Assembly: GCF_029761915.1 (NCBI RefSeq)
Contig: NZ_CP121695.1
Coordinates: 5,485,501-5,549,500, forward strand
Direction: 5' to 3'
DNA length: 64,000 bases
Source: Bradyrhizobium sp. CB1650
Lineage (GTDB): Bacteria > Pseudomonadota > Alphaproteobacteria > Rhizobiales > Xanthobacteraceae
Every line of letters begins with the position of its first letter. Positions within the stretch are counted from its first letter, which is position 1. The notes beneath the pieces were generated by a model. It saw nothing but the letters and a program-made list of their open reading frames with translations, was not told the DNA's origin and did no database searches. This document shows positions 8,177 through 19,446 of the stretch, piece after piece. A program made the position numbers and the translations under genes.

Positions 8177-8995
8177 TCAGCGGGCCGCGGACGCCCCGCC
8201 GCCTTCGTCGATCTGCCGTCCCATCAGCGCGATCGCCTTCTGATAAACGCCCGCGGCATTCCAGGCCTCGATGGCGGCGAAATTGGGTTCGCCCGGCTGG
8301 TAGCCGGCACCCGCACGCCAGCCATGAGACTTGAGGAAATTGGCAGTGGAGCTCAACGCGTTGGCAGCGACGTCGAGATTGCCGACACCGTAGGCAAGGA
8401 TGTTCTTGGGCATGAACTGGGTCTGGCCGACCTCGCCATGCATGGAGCCGCGGGTCGCGCCCGACAGCACGCCGCGGTCGATCAGCTTCAGCGCCGCATA
8501 TAGCTGGTCGGTGAAGAATTCGGGGCGGCGGCAGTCATAGGCGAGCGTTGCGATCGACGACAGCATGTTCTGGTTGCCGCGCTGGCTGCCGAAGCCGGTC
8601 TCCATGCCCCAGATCGCGATCAGCGGTCCGGGCGGCACGCCGTAGCGCTGCTGGATCGAGGCGAACAGTGCCGCCTGCGACTGCTTCAGCGACCGGCCGC
8701 GCGCCACGATGGTGGTGGCGCCGCGCTTGGCGAGAAACTGTTCAAGCGAAAGTGAAAAACTGCGCTGGCCGCGGTCCGCCGCAATGGTGGCGCTGGCGTA
8801 GTTGGCCTGCATCAGCGCCGAGATCGCGGTCGGCCCGATGCCCTTGGCGCGGGCCTCCTCGCTGAACTCGCGCTTCCAGGCCTCGAAGCCGGCCGGCGAG
8901 CTGCCGCATTGCGCGGCATCAGCCACGGGCATCAAGGAGAGGACCAGCGCGGTAGCACCGATCACCGCCGTTGCAACGGTCCTGCCCTTGCTCAT
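8177..8995 (-). CDS. lytic murein transglycosylase (MltB/SLT_2 family)
   Basis: A 272-residue exported enzyme that cleaves the MurNAc-GlcNAc bond of peptidoglycan with formation of 1,6-anhydroMurNAc. Residues 1-28 form a signal peptide. The catalytic Glu is residue 132 in IWGMETGFG, followed by SSIATLAYDCRR and GEVGQTQFMPKNILAYGVG, all hallmarks of the MltB-like group. No lipobox is present, so it is a soluble periplasmic form. It lacks the C-terminal peptidoglycan-binding domain seen in longer homologues. The start at 8995 has GAGAGG upstream. Confidence 0.92.
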   Translation of the reverse strand: MSKGRTVATAVIGATALVLSLMPVADAAQCGSSPAGFEAWKREFSEEARAKGIGPTAISALMQANYASATIAADRGQRSFSLSLEQFLAKRGATTIVARGRSLKQSQAALFASIQQRYGVPPGPLIAIWGMETGFGSQRGNQNMLSSIATLAYDCRRPEFFTDQLYAALKLIDRGVLSGATRGSMHGEVGQTQFMPKNILAYGVGNLDVAANALSSTANFLKSHGWRAGAGYQPGEPNFAAIEAWNAAGVYQKAIALMGRQIDEGGGASAAR

Positions 8996-9227
8996 TCCGT
9001 GGTCCTCTCTCCGGGATGCGCGACCGGCTCGCGCGAGCACATGATCCTACGACAGTTGCCGTCGCTCAAGCCCCGCCGGATACAATCGGCGCCGGCAAGG
9101 CTCTTGACACCGGCAATCTCCCAATTTCCGCCGCCCGTCACGCCCGCAGGGGAGCGCACCGGCGCGATCGCGTCACCGACGAGAACTTGGAGCCGCGCTG
9201 CACCGCTGAGCGGCGGGGTCATGCCGG

Positions 9228-11084
<1,857 letters not shown>

Positions 11085-11260
11085 CCATTTCCCTCCGCGG
11101 CGCACGCTGCTTCGCCGGCAGTTCGCGTCAATTAGCCCTGAAAAAGTGACGCATGCAATCGCGTCCCTCGCTTTTTGCGTGAACGCGGCGTGACGTTCCG
11201 TTAGCTTGGACGCAAATCAAAGCGCACGCCAAGCAACGACATGGCGATCCGGAGGAGACA

Positions 11261-12886
11261 ATGCAGGGATTGATGATGGACATGCCGCTCCTGATCAGCG
11301 GCCTGATCCAGTATGCTGCCGACTATCACGGCGAAGCGGAGATCGTTGCGCGCGAGATCGAAGGCGACATCCACCGCTCCACCTACGCGGACGCCCATCC
11401 CCGCATCAAGCGGATGGCGCTGGCCTTGAAGCGGCTCGGCATGACGCCCGGCGACCGCGTCGGCACGCTCGCCTGGAATACCCACCGCCATTTCGAGATG
11501 TTCTACGCCGCGCCTGGCATGGGCTACGTGCTGCACACCGTCAATCCGCGGCTGTTTCCCGAGCAGCTCGTCTACATCATCAACCATGCCGAGGACCGGC
11601 TGCTGTTCATCGATCGCGCCACGCTGCCGATCGTCGAGGCGATCGCGCCGCAGCTCAAGACCATCGAGGCCTACGTCGTGATGTCCTCGCGCGAGCGGAT
11701 GCCCGAGACGAAGCTTTCGAACGTGCATTGCTACGAGGAGCTTCTGGCGAAGGAGAACGAGGACGGCTTTGCCTGGCCGCTCTTCGATGAGAAATCGGCG
11801 TCCACCATCTGCTACACCTCGGGCACGACGGGCAATCCCAAGGGCGTGATCTATTCGCACCGCGCGGCGATCCTGCAGACCATGACCTGCTGCAACTTCG
11901 ACTTCCTGCCGGGACATGTCGAAGGCGTGCGCGAGGTGATGATGCCGATGGCGCCCCTCTTCCACGGCAACGGCTGGAACATGCCGTTCACCGCGCCCTA
12001 TACCGGCTCCAAGCTGGTGCTGCCCGGGCGCAACTACGAGCCCGACAAACTCTATGAGCTGCTCGAAGGCGAGAAGGTAACGCTGTCGGCAGGCGTGCCG
12101 AGCTTCTGGCTCATTCTGCTCGACTGGTTGGGCCGCACCGGCAACAAGTTCTCCAGCTTGCGCGCAACGTTGTCGTCGGGGTCGGCGCCGCCGCGCGCGA
12201 TGGTCGAGAAGCTCAAGCGCGAGTACGATGTCGACTACATCCAGGCCTGGGGCATGACCGAGGCCTTGGGCTGCTCGATGCCGGGCTTGCGGCCCGGCTC
12301 GGAGCACCTCAGCGACCAGGAGAAGTTCGATCGGCGCGTGGTATCAGGCCGCGCTTGCTTCGGCACCGCTTTGCGCATCGTCGACGACGGCGGCAACGAG
12401 CTGCCGCGCGACGGCAAGACCGTCGGCCATTTGCGCGCCCGCGGACCGTGGGTCGCCTCCGGCTACATGAAGCTCGACGAAGCCCTCGACCGTGACGGCT
12501 GGCTGATCACCGGCGACATGGCCGTGATCGATGCCCAGGGCCATGTCACGCTGACCGACCGCTCCAAGGATGTCATCAAATCGGGTGGCGAATGGATCTC
12601 CTCGATCCAGCTCGAGGACATCGCGCTGTCCCATCCCGAGGTGCTGCAAGCCGCCGTGGTCGCGATCGCGCATGAGAAATGGCAGGAACGCCCCCTGCTC
12701 CTCGTCGTCCGCAAGACGGGATCGACGCTCGACGGCAAGACGCTGCTCGACCACATGCGCCCGAAGGTCGCGAGCTGGTGGATGCCGGACGCGGTCGAAT
12801 TCCTGGACGAATTCCCGATGACCGGCACAGGCAAGGTGCTCAAATCGGCGCTGCGCGAGAGGTTCAGGGAGTATCGCGTCGCATAG
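11261..12886 (+). CDS. long-chain fatty-acyl-CoA ligase (AMP-forming)
   Basis: A 541-residue ANL-superfamily enzyme that activates a carboxylic acid through an acyl-adenylate. Motifs in order are the P-loop ICYTSGTTGNPKGV (about 184-197), GWLITGDMAVID, DRSKDVIKSGGEWIS (hinge region) and the final PMTGTGKVLKSALRE with the catalytic Lys. The pattern fits medium/long-chain acyl-CoA synthetases of the FadD3/AlkK kind. GGAGGAG lies five bases before the ATG. It is divergent from the monooxygenase and followed by a GH172-like gene and an acyl-CoA dehydrogenase. Confidence 0.92.
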   Translation: MQGLMMDMPLLISGLIQYAADYHGEAEIVAREIEGDIHRSTYADAHPRIKRMALALKRLGMTPGDRVGTLAWNTHRHFEMFYAAPGMGYVLHTVNPRLFPEQLVYIINHAEDRLLFIDRATLPIVEAIAPQLKTIEAYVVMSSRERMPETKLSNVHCYEELLAKENEDGFAWPLFDEKSASTICYTSGTTGNPKGVIYSHRAAILQTMTCCNFDFLPGHVEGVREVMMPMAPLFHGNGWNMPFTAPYTGSKLVLPGRNYEPDKLYELLEGEKVTLSAGVPSFWLILLDWLGRTGNKFSSLRATLSSGSAPPRAMVEKLKREYDVDYIQAWGMTEALGCSMPGLRPGSEHLSDQEKFDRRVVSGRACFGTALRIVDDGGNELPRDGKTVGHLRARGPWVASGYMKLDEALDRDGWLITGDMAVIDAQGHVTLTDRSKDVIKSGGEWISSIQLEDIALSHPEVLQAAVVAIAHEKWQERPLLLVVRKTGSTLDGKTLLDHMRPKVASWWMPDAVEFLDEFPMTGTGKVLKSALRERFREYRVA

Positions 12887-12900
12887 CCCGTCAGGCCTTA

Positions 12901-12922
12901 CGCACGGCGACCTCTCCGTGCG
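12901..12922 (+). terminator. likely terminator after the acyl-CoA ligase
   Basis: A 7-bp inverted repeat CGCACGG / CCGTGCG with an eight-base loop lies 15 bases after the ligase stop. A T-rich stretch (tcttcatctttt) follows about ten bases later. Confidence 0.45.
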
Positions 12923-12994
12923 CGATCGTCTTCATCTTTTGGTAGATTCGCCGGCGATATACCGGAGCATCGCTAACGCTGGATCGAGGACACC

Positions 12995-14113
12995 ATGGCG
13001 TTTTCCGGATTGGGCCTGCATCTCGGCAATCTGTCGCGCCTGTCGAACGCGCTGACTCGCTCGATCAGCCCCGAGAACCTTACCGGCGACAAAGGCAAGG
13101 GCGGCATGTCGGTCGACGGCCCCGCGGCTCGTCAGGCGCGCGACCTCGGTCAGGGCTGGAAGGTCTCGCCCTATGTCGTCATCGAGCCCGGCACAACCTT
13201 CACGCTTGCGGATATCCAGGGCCAGGGCGCGATCCAGCAGATCTGGATGACGCTGGCGCGCGGGCGTCTCCGCCATTCAATCCTGCGCGTCTACTGGGAC
13301 GATCAGGAGCAGCCGAGCGTCGAATGCCCGGCCGGCGATTTCTTCGCCTGCGGCTGGGAAGAGTTTTCGCAGGTGTCCTCGCTCGCGGTCTGCGTCAATC
13401 CCGGCCGCGCGTTCAACTGCTACTGGGAGATGCCGTTCCGCAAGCGGGCGCGCTTCACGCTGGAGAACCGCAGCGAGGAGCAGATCACCGTCTATTACCA
13501 GATCAACTACACCTTGACCGAGGTGCCGGAGGATCGCGCCTATTTCCATGCGCAATTCCGGCGCACCAATCCGCTGCCCTACAAGGAGGTCCACACCATC
13601 CTCGATGGCGTCACCGGCAGCGGCCAATATGTCGGCACCTACATGGCGTGGGGCGTCCACAACAACGGCTGGTGGGGCGAAGGCGAGATCAAATTCTTCA
13701 TCGATGGTGACGGCGAATTCCCAACGATCTGCGGCACCGGCACCGAGGATTATTTCTGCGGAGCCTACAACTTTGACCCTTACGTCGCCCATTCCGGGCA
13801 AGGCCCGGCGCAGCAGTCGCGCTACCAGGAATTCACGACGCCCTATGCCGGCCTGCCGCAGGTGATCCGCCCAGATGGCGTCTACAAATCGCAGCAGCGG
13901 TTCGGCCTATATCGCTGGCACATCCCGGATCCGATCCGCTTCCGCGCCGACCTGCGCGTGACGATCCAGGCGCTGGGCTGGCTTCCCGGCACCAAGGAGC
14001 CGAAATATCGTCCGTTGCAGGACGACATCGCTTCGGTCGCGTTCTGGTACCAGACGCTGCCGACGGCGTCGTTCCCGCAATTGCCCGACCCGGACTTTCT
14101 CGAAATCGGCTAG
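12995..14113 (+). CDS. DUF2961 / GH172-like protein
   Basis: A 372-residue protein with the DUF2961 hallmark GTGTEDYF at residues 247-254 (Glu251 is a candidate catalytic residue) and the earlier stretches YWDDQEQPSVECPAGDFF and EMPFRKRARFTLEN. The family is now glycoside hydrolase family 172, with double jelly-roll, oligomeric enzymes acting on fructofuranosides or arabinofuranosides. There is no signal peptide, so a cytoplasmic enzyme is implied. Its place between a CoA ligase and an acyl-CoA dehydrogenase, with no sugar transporter, is unexpected. Confidence 0.85.
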   Translation: MAFSGLGLHLGNLSRLSNALTRSISPENLTGDKGKGGMSVDGPAARQARDLGQGWKVSPYVVIEPGTTFTLADIQGQGAIQQIWMTLARGRLRHSILRVYWDDQEQPSVECPAGDFFACGWEEFSQVSSLAVCVNPGRAFNCYWEMPFRKRARFTLENRSEEQITVYYQINYTLTEVPEDRAYFHAQFRRTNPLPYKEVHTILDGVTGSGQYVGTYMAWGVHNNGWWGEGEIKFFIDGDGEFPTICGTGTEDYFCGAYNFDPYVAHSGQGPAQQSRYQEFTTPYAGLPQVIRPDGVYKSQQRFGLYRWHIPDPIRFRADLRVTIQALGWLPGTKEPKYRPLQDDIASVAFWYQTLPTASFPQLPDPDFLEIG

Positions 14114-14182
14114 AGCGTGATCCGGACCCGAAGGGCCGCGTTAGCGCAAAGTGTGCAACGGTTTTCCGAAAGATCACGTTCA
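14113..14182. repeat. palindromic repeat, family C
   Basis: The stretch begins GAGCGTGATCCGGA just after a stop codon and ends with TTTCCGAAAGATCACGTTC, so its ends pair imperfectly (GCGTGATC with GATCACGT). A related left half, TGATCCGGA..GGGCC..GCGT.AGCGCAA, occurs at 44138-44180. It resembles short dispersed palindromes common between rhizobial genes. Confidence 0.55.
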
Positions 14183-14201
14183 TCGATCAAGGAGACGAAA
14201 G

Positions 14202-15413
14202 ATGCTCTATCCGATGTCGCCCAAAGTGGTCGAGCTCAAGCGCAAGCTGGAAAGCTTCATGGACCGGCACATCTATCCGAATGAGGAGCGCTTCTATCGC
14301 GAGGCGGAAGAGCTCGGGCCGTGGAAGGTCTATCCCGTCGTCGAGGAGCTGAAGCCGATCGCGCGCGCCGAGGGTCTCTGGAACCTGTTTCTGCCGGACT
14401 CCCGTCACGGCGCCGGCCTCACCAACCTCGAATACGCGCCGCTCTGCGAGGTAATGGGCCGCTCGCACCTTGCGCCCGAGGTGTTCAACTGCTCGGCGCC
14501 CGACACCGGCAACATGGAAGTGCTGGAACGCTACGGCACGGAGACGGACAAGGAGCGCTGGCTGAAGCCGCTGCTCGCCGGTGAGATCCGCTCCTGCTTC
14601 GCCATGACTGAGCCTGCGGTCGCATCATCCGATGCGACCAACATCGAGAGCTCGATCGTGCGCGACGGCGACCATTACGTCATCAACGGCCGCAAATGGT
14701 ACACGACCAATGCGACCGACCCGCGCTGCAAGATCTGCATCTTCATGGGCAAGACCGATCCGGACAATCCGGACCGCCACAAGCAGCAATCCATGATCCT
14801 GGTGCCGATGGATACGCCTGGCATCGAGGTGAAGCGGCCTCTCCCAGTATTCGGCTTCTATGGCGTGCCCGACCGCGCCTCGGAAGTGGTCTTCACCAAT
14901 GTGCGCGTGCCGAAGGAGAACATGCTACTCGGTGAGGGTCGCGGTTTCGAGATCGCGCAGGGGCGCCTCGGCCCCGGCCGCATCCACCACTGCATGCGAC
15001 TGATCGGTCTTTCCGAGCGCACGCTGGAGAAGATGTGCCGGCGCGTGCGCAGCCGCGTCGCCTTCGGCAAGCCGGTCTCGGAGCAGACCGTGACGCAAGA
15101 GCGTATCGCCGAGGCCCGGATCATGATCGAGCAGGCGCGCCTTCTGACGCTCAATGCCGCCTCCGCGATGGACACCGTCGGCAACAGGGTGGCGAGGACC
15201 GAGATCGCGATGATCAAGGTCGCCGTGCCCAACATGGCCTGCCAGATCATCGACTGGGCGATCCAGGCCCATGGCGGCGGCGGCACTTCGAACGATTTTG
15301 GTTTGACGCAGGCCTACGCGACGGCGCGCTTGCTCCGCCTCGCCGACGGGCCGGACGAGGTTCATCGCAACCAGATCGCGCGGCTGGAGCTGAAGAAATA
15401 TTCCAATGCTTGA
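14202..15413 (+). CDS. acyl-CoA dehydrogenase
   Basis: A 403-residue FAD flavoenzyme that introduces the alpha-beta double bond in acyl-CoA. The family signature [17 protein letters not shown] lies near residue 130 and [12 protein letters not shown] near 365. It most resembles the ACAD10/ACAD11-like bacterial group rather than classical short-chain enzymes. AAGGAG lies seven bases before the ATG at 14202; the longer reading frame runs into a palindromic repeat. Together with the upstream ligase it suggests activation and oxidation of an unusual acid. Confidence 0.93.
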   Translation: MLYPMSPKVVELKRKLESFMDRHIYPNEERFYREAEELGPWKVYPVVEELKPIARAEGLWNLFLPDSRHGAGLTNLEYAPLCEVMGRSHLAPEVFNCSAPDTGNMEVLERYGTETDKERWLKPLLAGEIRSCFAMTEPAVASSDATNIESSIVRDGDHYVINGRKWYTTNATDPRCKICIFMGKTDPDNPDRHKQQSMILVPMDTPGIEVKRPLPVFGFYGVPDRASEVVFTNVRVPKENMLLGEGRGFEIAQGRLGPGRIHHCMRLIGLSERTLEKMCRRVRSRVAFGKPVSEQTVTQERIAEARIMIEQARLLTLNAASAMDTVGNRVARTEIAMIKVAVPNMACQIIDWAIQAHGGGGTSNDFGLTQAYATARLLRLADGPDEVHRNQIARLELKKYSNA

Positions 15414-15429
15414 GACAATGAGCAGGAGT

Positions 15430-15534
15430 CTACTCGAAACTCTGCGGCTCGCGGTCAGGCACCGACTCAGTCGGCTTTGAAATGCCTTCGAGGATCGCTT
15501 CGAAGATAATGAACGGCAGATAGAACATAAGCAT
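15430..15534 (-). CDS. 34-residue membrane-associated protein
   Basis: MLMFYLPFIIFEAILEGISK gives a hydrophobic N-terminal half, followed by a polar tail PTESVPDREPQSFE. AGGAGG lies nine bases before the ATG. A possible EcfG promoter (15558-15583) is correctly oriented upstream. It is one of three tiny hydrophobic ORFs in a row on this strand. No known function. Confidence 0.5.
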   Translation of the reverse strand: MLMFYLPFIIFEAILEGISKPTESVPDREPQSFE

Positions 15535-15557
15535 GATCGCATTCCTCCTGATGTGAC

Positions 15558-15583
15558 AACCGTGGCTTGCAGAGCCGAGTTCC
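15558..15583 (-). promoter_or_regulatory. possible EcfG promoter
   Basis: Reading on the minus strand, GGAAC (15583-15579) is followed after 17 bases by GGTT (15561-15558). The 34-residue gene starts 24 bases further on, with AGGAGG between. The motif is degenerate and could be chance. Confidence 0.3.
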
Positions 15584-15656
15584 TAAATTCACACGCGCCA
15601 GCCTTGGAACGTTCTCGTCACTTACCCGACTACCGACGAGACCGGCGCAGCGAGTC

Positions 15657-15737
15657 TCAGGAACGCAGCGCGTCAATCGCATGAGCGAGCAAAACCACGG
15701 CACTCGCGGCAATGAGAAACACAAGCAACCAACTCAC
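15657..15737 (-). CDS. 26-residue membrane protein (AHAxDA type)
   Basis: From a GTG start with GGAGG five bases upstream, the product reads VSWLLVFLIAASAVVLLAHA then IDALRS. The helix plus the AHAhDAhR ending matches the small protein at 7213-7305, 8 kb away and otherwise unrelated in DNA. This cross-match is the main evidence that it is translated. Function unknown. Confidence 0.5.
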   Translation of the reverse strand: MSWLLVFLIAASAVVLLAHAIDALRS

Positions 15738-15858
15738 GTCCGCCTCCAATGCGGGAAGTGAACGCGCTCATCCATGCACAGTCAAAAACCATCGGGCCGG
15801 AACCGCAATTCAGCGGCTCGCTGATGCTTGGCAGCAACAAGTGCATCCGCTGTCGGCC

Positions 15859-15930
15859 CTATCGGCAGAATGCCAAAAGGAGCAACGTGCCGACCACGCA
15901 GGCTGCTAGGACTAAAAACCAAACGCCCAA
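15859..15930 (-). CDS. putative 23-residue membrane peptide
   Basis: A TTG start with GGGGAG five bases upstream gives a single hydrophobic helix, GVWFLVLAACVVGTLLLLAF, ending Cys-Arg. It is the third tiny hydrophobic ORF in this 500-bp stretch. Evidence is limited to the ribosome binding site and composition. Confidence 0.3.
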   Translation of the reverse strand: MGVWFLVLAACVVGTLLLLAFCR

Positions 15931-16041
15931 TACAGCTCCCCCGACTCACACGTTTGACTCAGGATTAGCCCTGCTCTCTGGCATTGAAACGTTTGTTGCC
16001 GGTTTTTCCCCAACCCAAGCGCGATCCATCTGCTCGCTGCG

Positions 16042-16908
16042 TTAGTCCAATACCTCCACCGTGGCCGAACGGCCCGCGACGAGCGACATGTTGTCGGGGA
16101 CATTGTCCAGCGCGATGCGCACGGGGACTCGCTGAGCGAGCCGCACCCAACTGAAGGTCGGGTTGACGTTGGCGAGCAGGCTGGCGCCCTCGGCGCGGTC
16201 GCGGTCCTCGATGCCGGCGGCGATGCTCTCGACATGACCGGTGAGCGTGACCTTCTCGCCCATCAGGCGGATCTGCGCCTTGTCGCCAACGCGGATGCGC
16301 GGGAGCTTGGTCTCCTCGAAATAGCCTTCGACATGCAGCGTGTCGGTGTCGACCAGCGCCATCACGCCCTTGCCGGCTGTGACGTAAGCCCCGGGCCTGA
16401 GGTCCATATTGGTGATCACGCCGTTGACGGACGCGTGGACCTCGCTGCGATCGAGATTGAGTTGGGCGACCGCGCGGTCGGCGACGGCCTGATCGAACGC
16501 CGCCTTGGCCTGGAGCTGCGTGGCCAGCACCTGCTCCTGCTTCTGCTGCGAGACCGCATCGGTCGTCAGCGCGCTGTAGCGCTTCAAATCGGCGTTGGCC
16601 TGATCGAGGGTGGCCTGATGACCGGCGACCGCGGCGTCCGCCTGTCGCAGGGCCAGCGCGAAACGCTCGCGATCGATCCGGAACAGGACGTCGCCGCGAC
16701 GGACCTTCTGGTTGTCCTTGACCAGCACCTCAGTGACGAAGCCCGACACGTCCGGCGCGACCTGCACCACGTCGGCGCGCACCCGGCCGTCGCGGGTCCA
16801 CGGCGATTCCATGTAGTAGCCCCAAAGCTCGCGGCCGACGGCGAGCGCCGCGATGACGATGATGACGGTCAGCGCGAGGCGGCCGAGCCAGCCGAGATTC
16901 CCTTTCAT
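16042..16908 (-). CDS. HlyD/AaeA-type periplasmic adaptor subunit
   Basis: A 288-residue membrane-fusion protein with one N-terminal transmembrane segment (about 8-27). The signature WTRDGRVRADVVQVAPDVSG, a coiled-coil hairpin (about 90-155) and VHASVNGVITNM follow. These place it in the AaeA/EmrA-like group that works with AaeB-type transporters rather than RND pumps. Its ATG overlaps the stop of the DUF1656 gene by four bases. In E. coli, AaeAB exports aromatic carboxylic acids; a similar role here is inferred from synteny. Confidence 0.92.
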   Translation of the reverse strand: MKGNLGWLGRLALTVIIVIAALAVGRELWGYYMESPWTRDGRVRADVVQVAPDVSGFVTEVLVKDNQKVRRGDVLFRIDRERFALALRQADAAVAGHQATLDQANADLKRYSALTTDAVSQQKQEQVLATQLQAKAAFDQAVADRAVAQLNLDRSEVHASVNGVITNMDLRPGAYVTAGKGVMALVDTDTLHVEGYFEETKLPRIRVGDKAQIRLMGEKVTLTGHVESIAAGIEDRDRAEGASLLANVNPTFSWVRLAQRVPVRIALDNVPDNMSLVAGRSATVEVLD

Positions 16909-17111
16909 GGCAGAAACTCCGAGAGATAGACGACGCCGCCCAACAGGCAGACGAACACTGCGAAATCAAACAGCGCTCGATGCCAGACCAGACGGTAGAG
17001 GTCGAGACGTTGCATGATCCGGCGAAGCAGGGCGCTCAGCACGTAGGCGATGATGATCCACAAGAGCAGCGCGGGCACGAGCACACCGTAGATGTCGATC
17101 TGATATCTCAT
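16905..17111 (-). CDS. aaeX: DUF1656 (AaeX-like) small membrane protein
   Basis: A 68-residue protein with two transmembrane helices (about 9-30 and 45-65) and the DUF1656 opening IDIYGVLVPALL. It is always found between AaeB-type and AaeA-type genes and overlaps both here by four bases, so the three are translationally coupled. Its biochemical role in the pump is not established. Confidence 0.9.
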   Translation of the reverse strand: MRYQIDIYGVLVPALLLWIIIAYVLSALLRRIMQRLDLYRLVWHRALFDFAVFVCLLGGVVYLSEFLP

Positions 17112-19159
17112 GCCGCAACACTCTTCCCCGCGCCGGGCCGGTAGGCCGGCGCATCCGGAAACAGGCCACGCCGGATGCCGACGAGGCCGATCAGCGCGTC
17201 TTCACGCGCCTTGTCATTGGGGTCCTTCACCGCCTGGGCCAGCGCCCGATCGACGCTCACCAGCAGCTCGAACGGCATTCCACCGCCCGCATAGCTGCGG
17301 CAGGCCAATGCAAGCTGATCGAGCATGTCGTCGATGACGTGAATGGTGGATGCCGCAAGCCCATAGCGAGCGCGGCGCAGGTCGATGATGTTGATCCCGA
17401 TGCGAAGCTGCGCCAGACTGTCGGCGTCGCGGCGATCGCTCTCGGAGAGAAAGGCGATGCGCTGCACCAGGAGCCCGAGCCGGTGCAGCATGAGGCCCGC
17501 GAACTCCGCGCGGTCGCGCCTGCCGCGACGTTCAGCGGCGACCGCGAGCGTCTTCCAGCTCGACAGCACGAGACGATTGGCAATCCATTCCGCGCCCACG
17601 CCGCGTGCAATCCGGGTCACCAGCTCGGCGATGACCACGCCGACGAAGAAGGCGACGGCGGAATTGGCGTAAGAGGCAAAATCCGCGCTGTAGGTCGACT
17701 GCAGCGCGAGCAGTGTCGCCGTGTTGGCCGCGAGCGCCATGCCGGTTCCGGCCGTTGCCGGTCGAGCGATCAAGAAGCCATAGAGCAGGAACGTCGGCGC
17801 CAGCGCGATGACCAGGACCTCGATGTGGGAGATCGCCGGCACCACCGCGAACAGATAGACCGCGACGACCACGATGGCGACCAGCGACCACAGGCCGAAG
17901 CTGCGGATGAAACGTGCAGGCTCGTCCTGCGCAGCGAAAAACGAGCAGGCGACTGCCGCCATCATCGGCGCCGACGCGCCGTCAGGCCAACCGGTCCCGA
18001 TCCAGAACGCACAGCAAATCAGGATCGCCGTAGCCGCACCGGCCGCCGACCACAACGCAAGGCCACGATCCCTGTGGCGCACGGGAGCGGCGCCGGCTTC
18101 GGAATGGAAGGCCAGATCGACGGTGGAAATGTTGCGGCCTTTGGCGATCGCCTCGCTCAGCGTGCGGCAATCGCGCGAGAGATCGACGAGCTCGCGCAGC
18201 CGCGACAGCAGGCTGGTGGTGATGATGCGCGCCCAGGATGCGCTGGCATCGAGGACCGCTTGCCGCTCGGCGATCCGCGCGCGGATTGGGTCGGCCGGCT
18301 GCCGCTCGGTGACGTCGCTGGTGATCCATTCCGCCAGGTCCTCCAGAAGCCGTTTCAGCTCGGGATCTCGCCGCAACGCCTCCTCGCCGAGTGCGGCCAG
18401 CCGATCTTCCAGCGAGGCGATCACCGGCAGCAGCATCAGCATGCGCAGCCGGATCTCAGCGAGACCCTGCACCGCGTTCCTGTCGGTCAGCCGGTCATAG
18501 GCGAGATGGGTTGAAAGCGTGTCGATCTCGACGATGTCGGTTGCGAGCTTGAGGCGCCTGCCGCGGCGCCTATCGCCGGTGCCTTGACGCAGCAGCACGA
18601 CCTGGCTCAGGCGGCGCGCATCCAACTGCCATTTATCGACGCGGTCAGCCACGGCAGGCGCGACGCTGCGGGGTAAGATGATGGTGGAGACGAGGCTGGC
18701 GCAGATGATGCCGAGCGAGATTTCCTCGACGCGCGCCACCGCAATATCGAAGATGTTACCAGGCTCGAACACCGACGGGAATCCGATCAGCGCGACGGTG
18801 TACCCGGCCAGCATGAAGACATAGCTGCGCGGCGTGCCGTCGAGCAGCGACAAATAAAGGCAGAGCCCGACCCAGAGCGCGATCGCGAGGCACAGGAGTT
18901 CCGGCGCATCGATGAGGTTGGGCACCAGCGCCACCGTCATCGTCGCGCCGACCAGCGTACCCATCACGCGGAAGAATGCCTTCGAGCTGGTCGCGCCCGC
19001 CAGAGGTTGCGAGGTGATGTAGACGGTCGCCATCGCCCAATACGGTCGCGGCAGGTCCATCGCCAGGGCAATGACGAGTGCCAGCATCGACGCGGCGAAC
19101 GTCTTCAAAGCGAATATGAGGTCCGCATGGCGAACCAGGAACGGCCCTTCCGCGCGCAT
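17108..19159 (-). CDS. AaeB-type FUSC-family efflux transporter
   Basis: A 683-residue inner-membrane protein built as two halves. Each has a block of about six transmembrane helices (about 20-165 and 365-510) followed by a soluble helical domain, the FUSC architecture. The signature DLPRPYWAMATVYITSQP is at residues 32-49. With aaeX and the aaeA-like adaptor it makes a three-gene exporter, probably for aromatic acids or similar organic anions. The gene begins two bases after the MarR remnant, so transcription now depends on whatever lies upstream of the deletion junction. Confidence 0.92.
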   Translation of the reverse strand: MRAEGPFLVRHADLIFALKTFAASMLALVIALAMDLPRPYWAMATVYITSQPLAGATSSKAFFRVMGTLVGATMTVALVPNLIDAPELLCLAIALWVGLCLYLSLLDGTPRSYVFMLAGYTVALIGFPSVFEPGNIFDIAVARVEEISLGIICASLVSTIILPRSVAPAVADRVDKWQLDARRLSQVVLLRQGTGDRRRGRRLKLATDIVEIDTLSTHLAYDRLTDRNAVQGLAEIRLRMLMLLPVIASLEDRLAALGEEALRRDPELKRLLEDLAEWITSDVTERQPADPIRARIAERQAVLDASASWARIITTSLLSRLRELVDLSRDCRTLSEAIAKGRNISTVDLAFHSEAGAAPVRHRDRGLALWSAAGAATAILICCAFWIGTGWPDGASAPMMAAVACSFFAAQDEPARFIRSFGLWSLVAIVVVAVYLFAVVPAISHIEVLVIALAPTFLLYGFLIARPATAGTGMALAANTATLLALQSTYSADFASYANSAVAFFVGVVIAELVTRIARGVGAEWIANRLVLSSWKTLAVAAERRGRRDRAEFAGLMLHRLGLLVQRIAFLSESDRRDADSLAQLRIGINIIDLRRARYGLAASTIHVIDDMLDQLALACRSYAGGGMPFELLVSVDRALAQAVKDPNDKAREDALIGLVGIRRGLFPDAPAYRPGAGKSVAA

Positions 19160-19161
19160 GA

Positions 19162-19446
19162 CTATTTCGCCTCTGGAACAGTCTTCGCTTGATGCAGGGG
19201 GCTCCCCCGCTGCTCGATGCGCTGGAGCGTCTCGAAGGTTACTGCAAGTCGCTCGGCTCCGATATCCTTCAACAGGCCCGTCCGCACCCGGCGCTGCACC
19301 CGGTTGGTCTGTTCGACCTTGGCCTCACCCGCTTTCGAGAGATGTAGCGTTTTGGCACGCCGATCGGTCGGATCCGCGCGACACTCCACGAGGCCCTCGG
19401 CCTCGAGCAGGTCGATCAGGCGCACCAACGCCTTGGCGCCCTTGCC
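19162..19446 (-). pseudogene. MarR-family regulator, 3' remnant
   Basis: The reading frame GKGAKALVRLIDLLEAEGLV, then DPTDRRAKTLHLSKAGEAK, is the end of the recognition helix and the wing of a MarR protein, with an intact C-terminus just before the efflux operon. The first 60 or so residues are missing. The homology begins immediately after the TGA of the neighbouring binding-protein gene and in the same frame, as expected for a deletion or insertion junction. A TTG-started product of 88 residues would lack most of the DNA-binding domain. The operon may have lost its own control. Confidence 0.75.
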
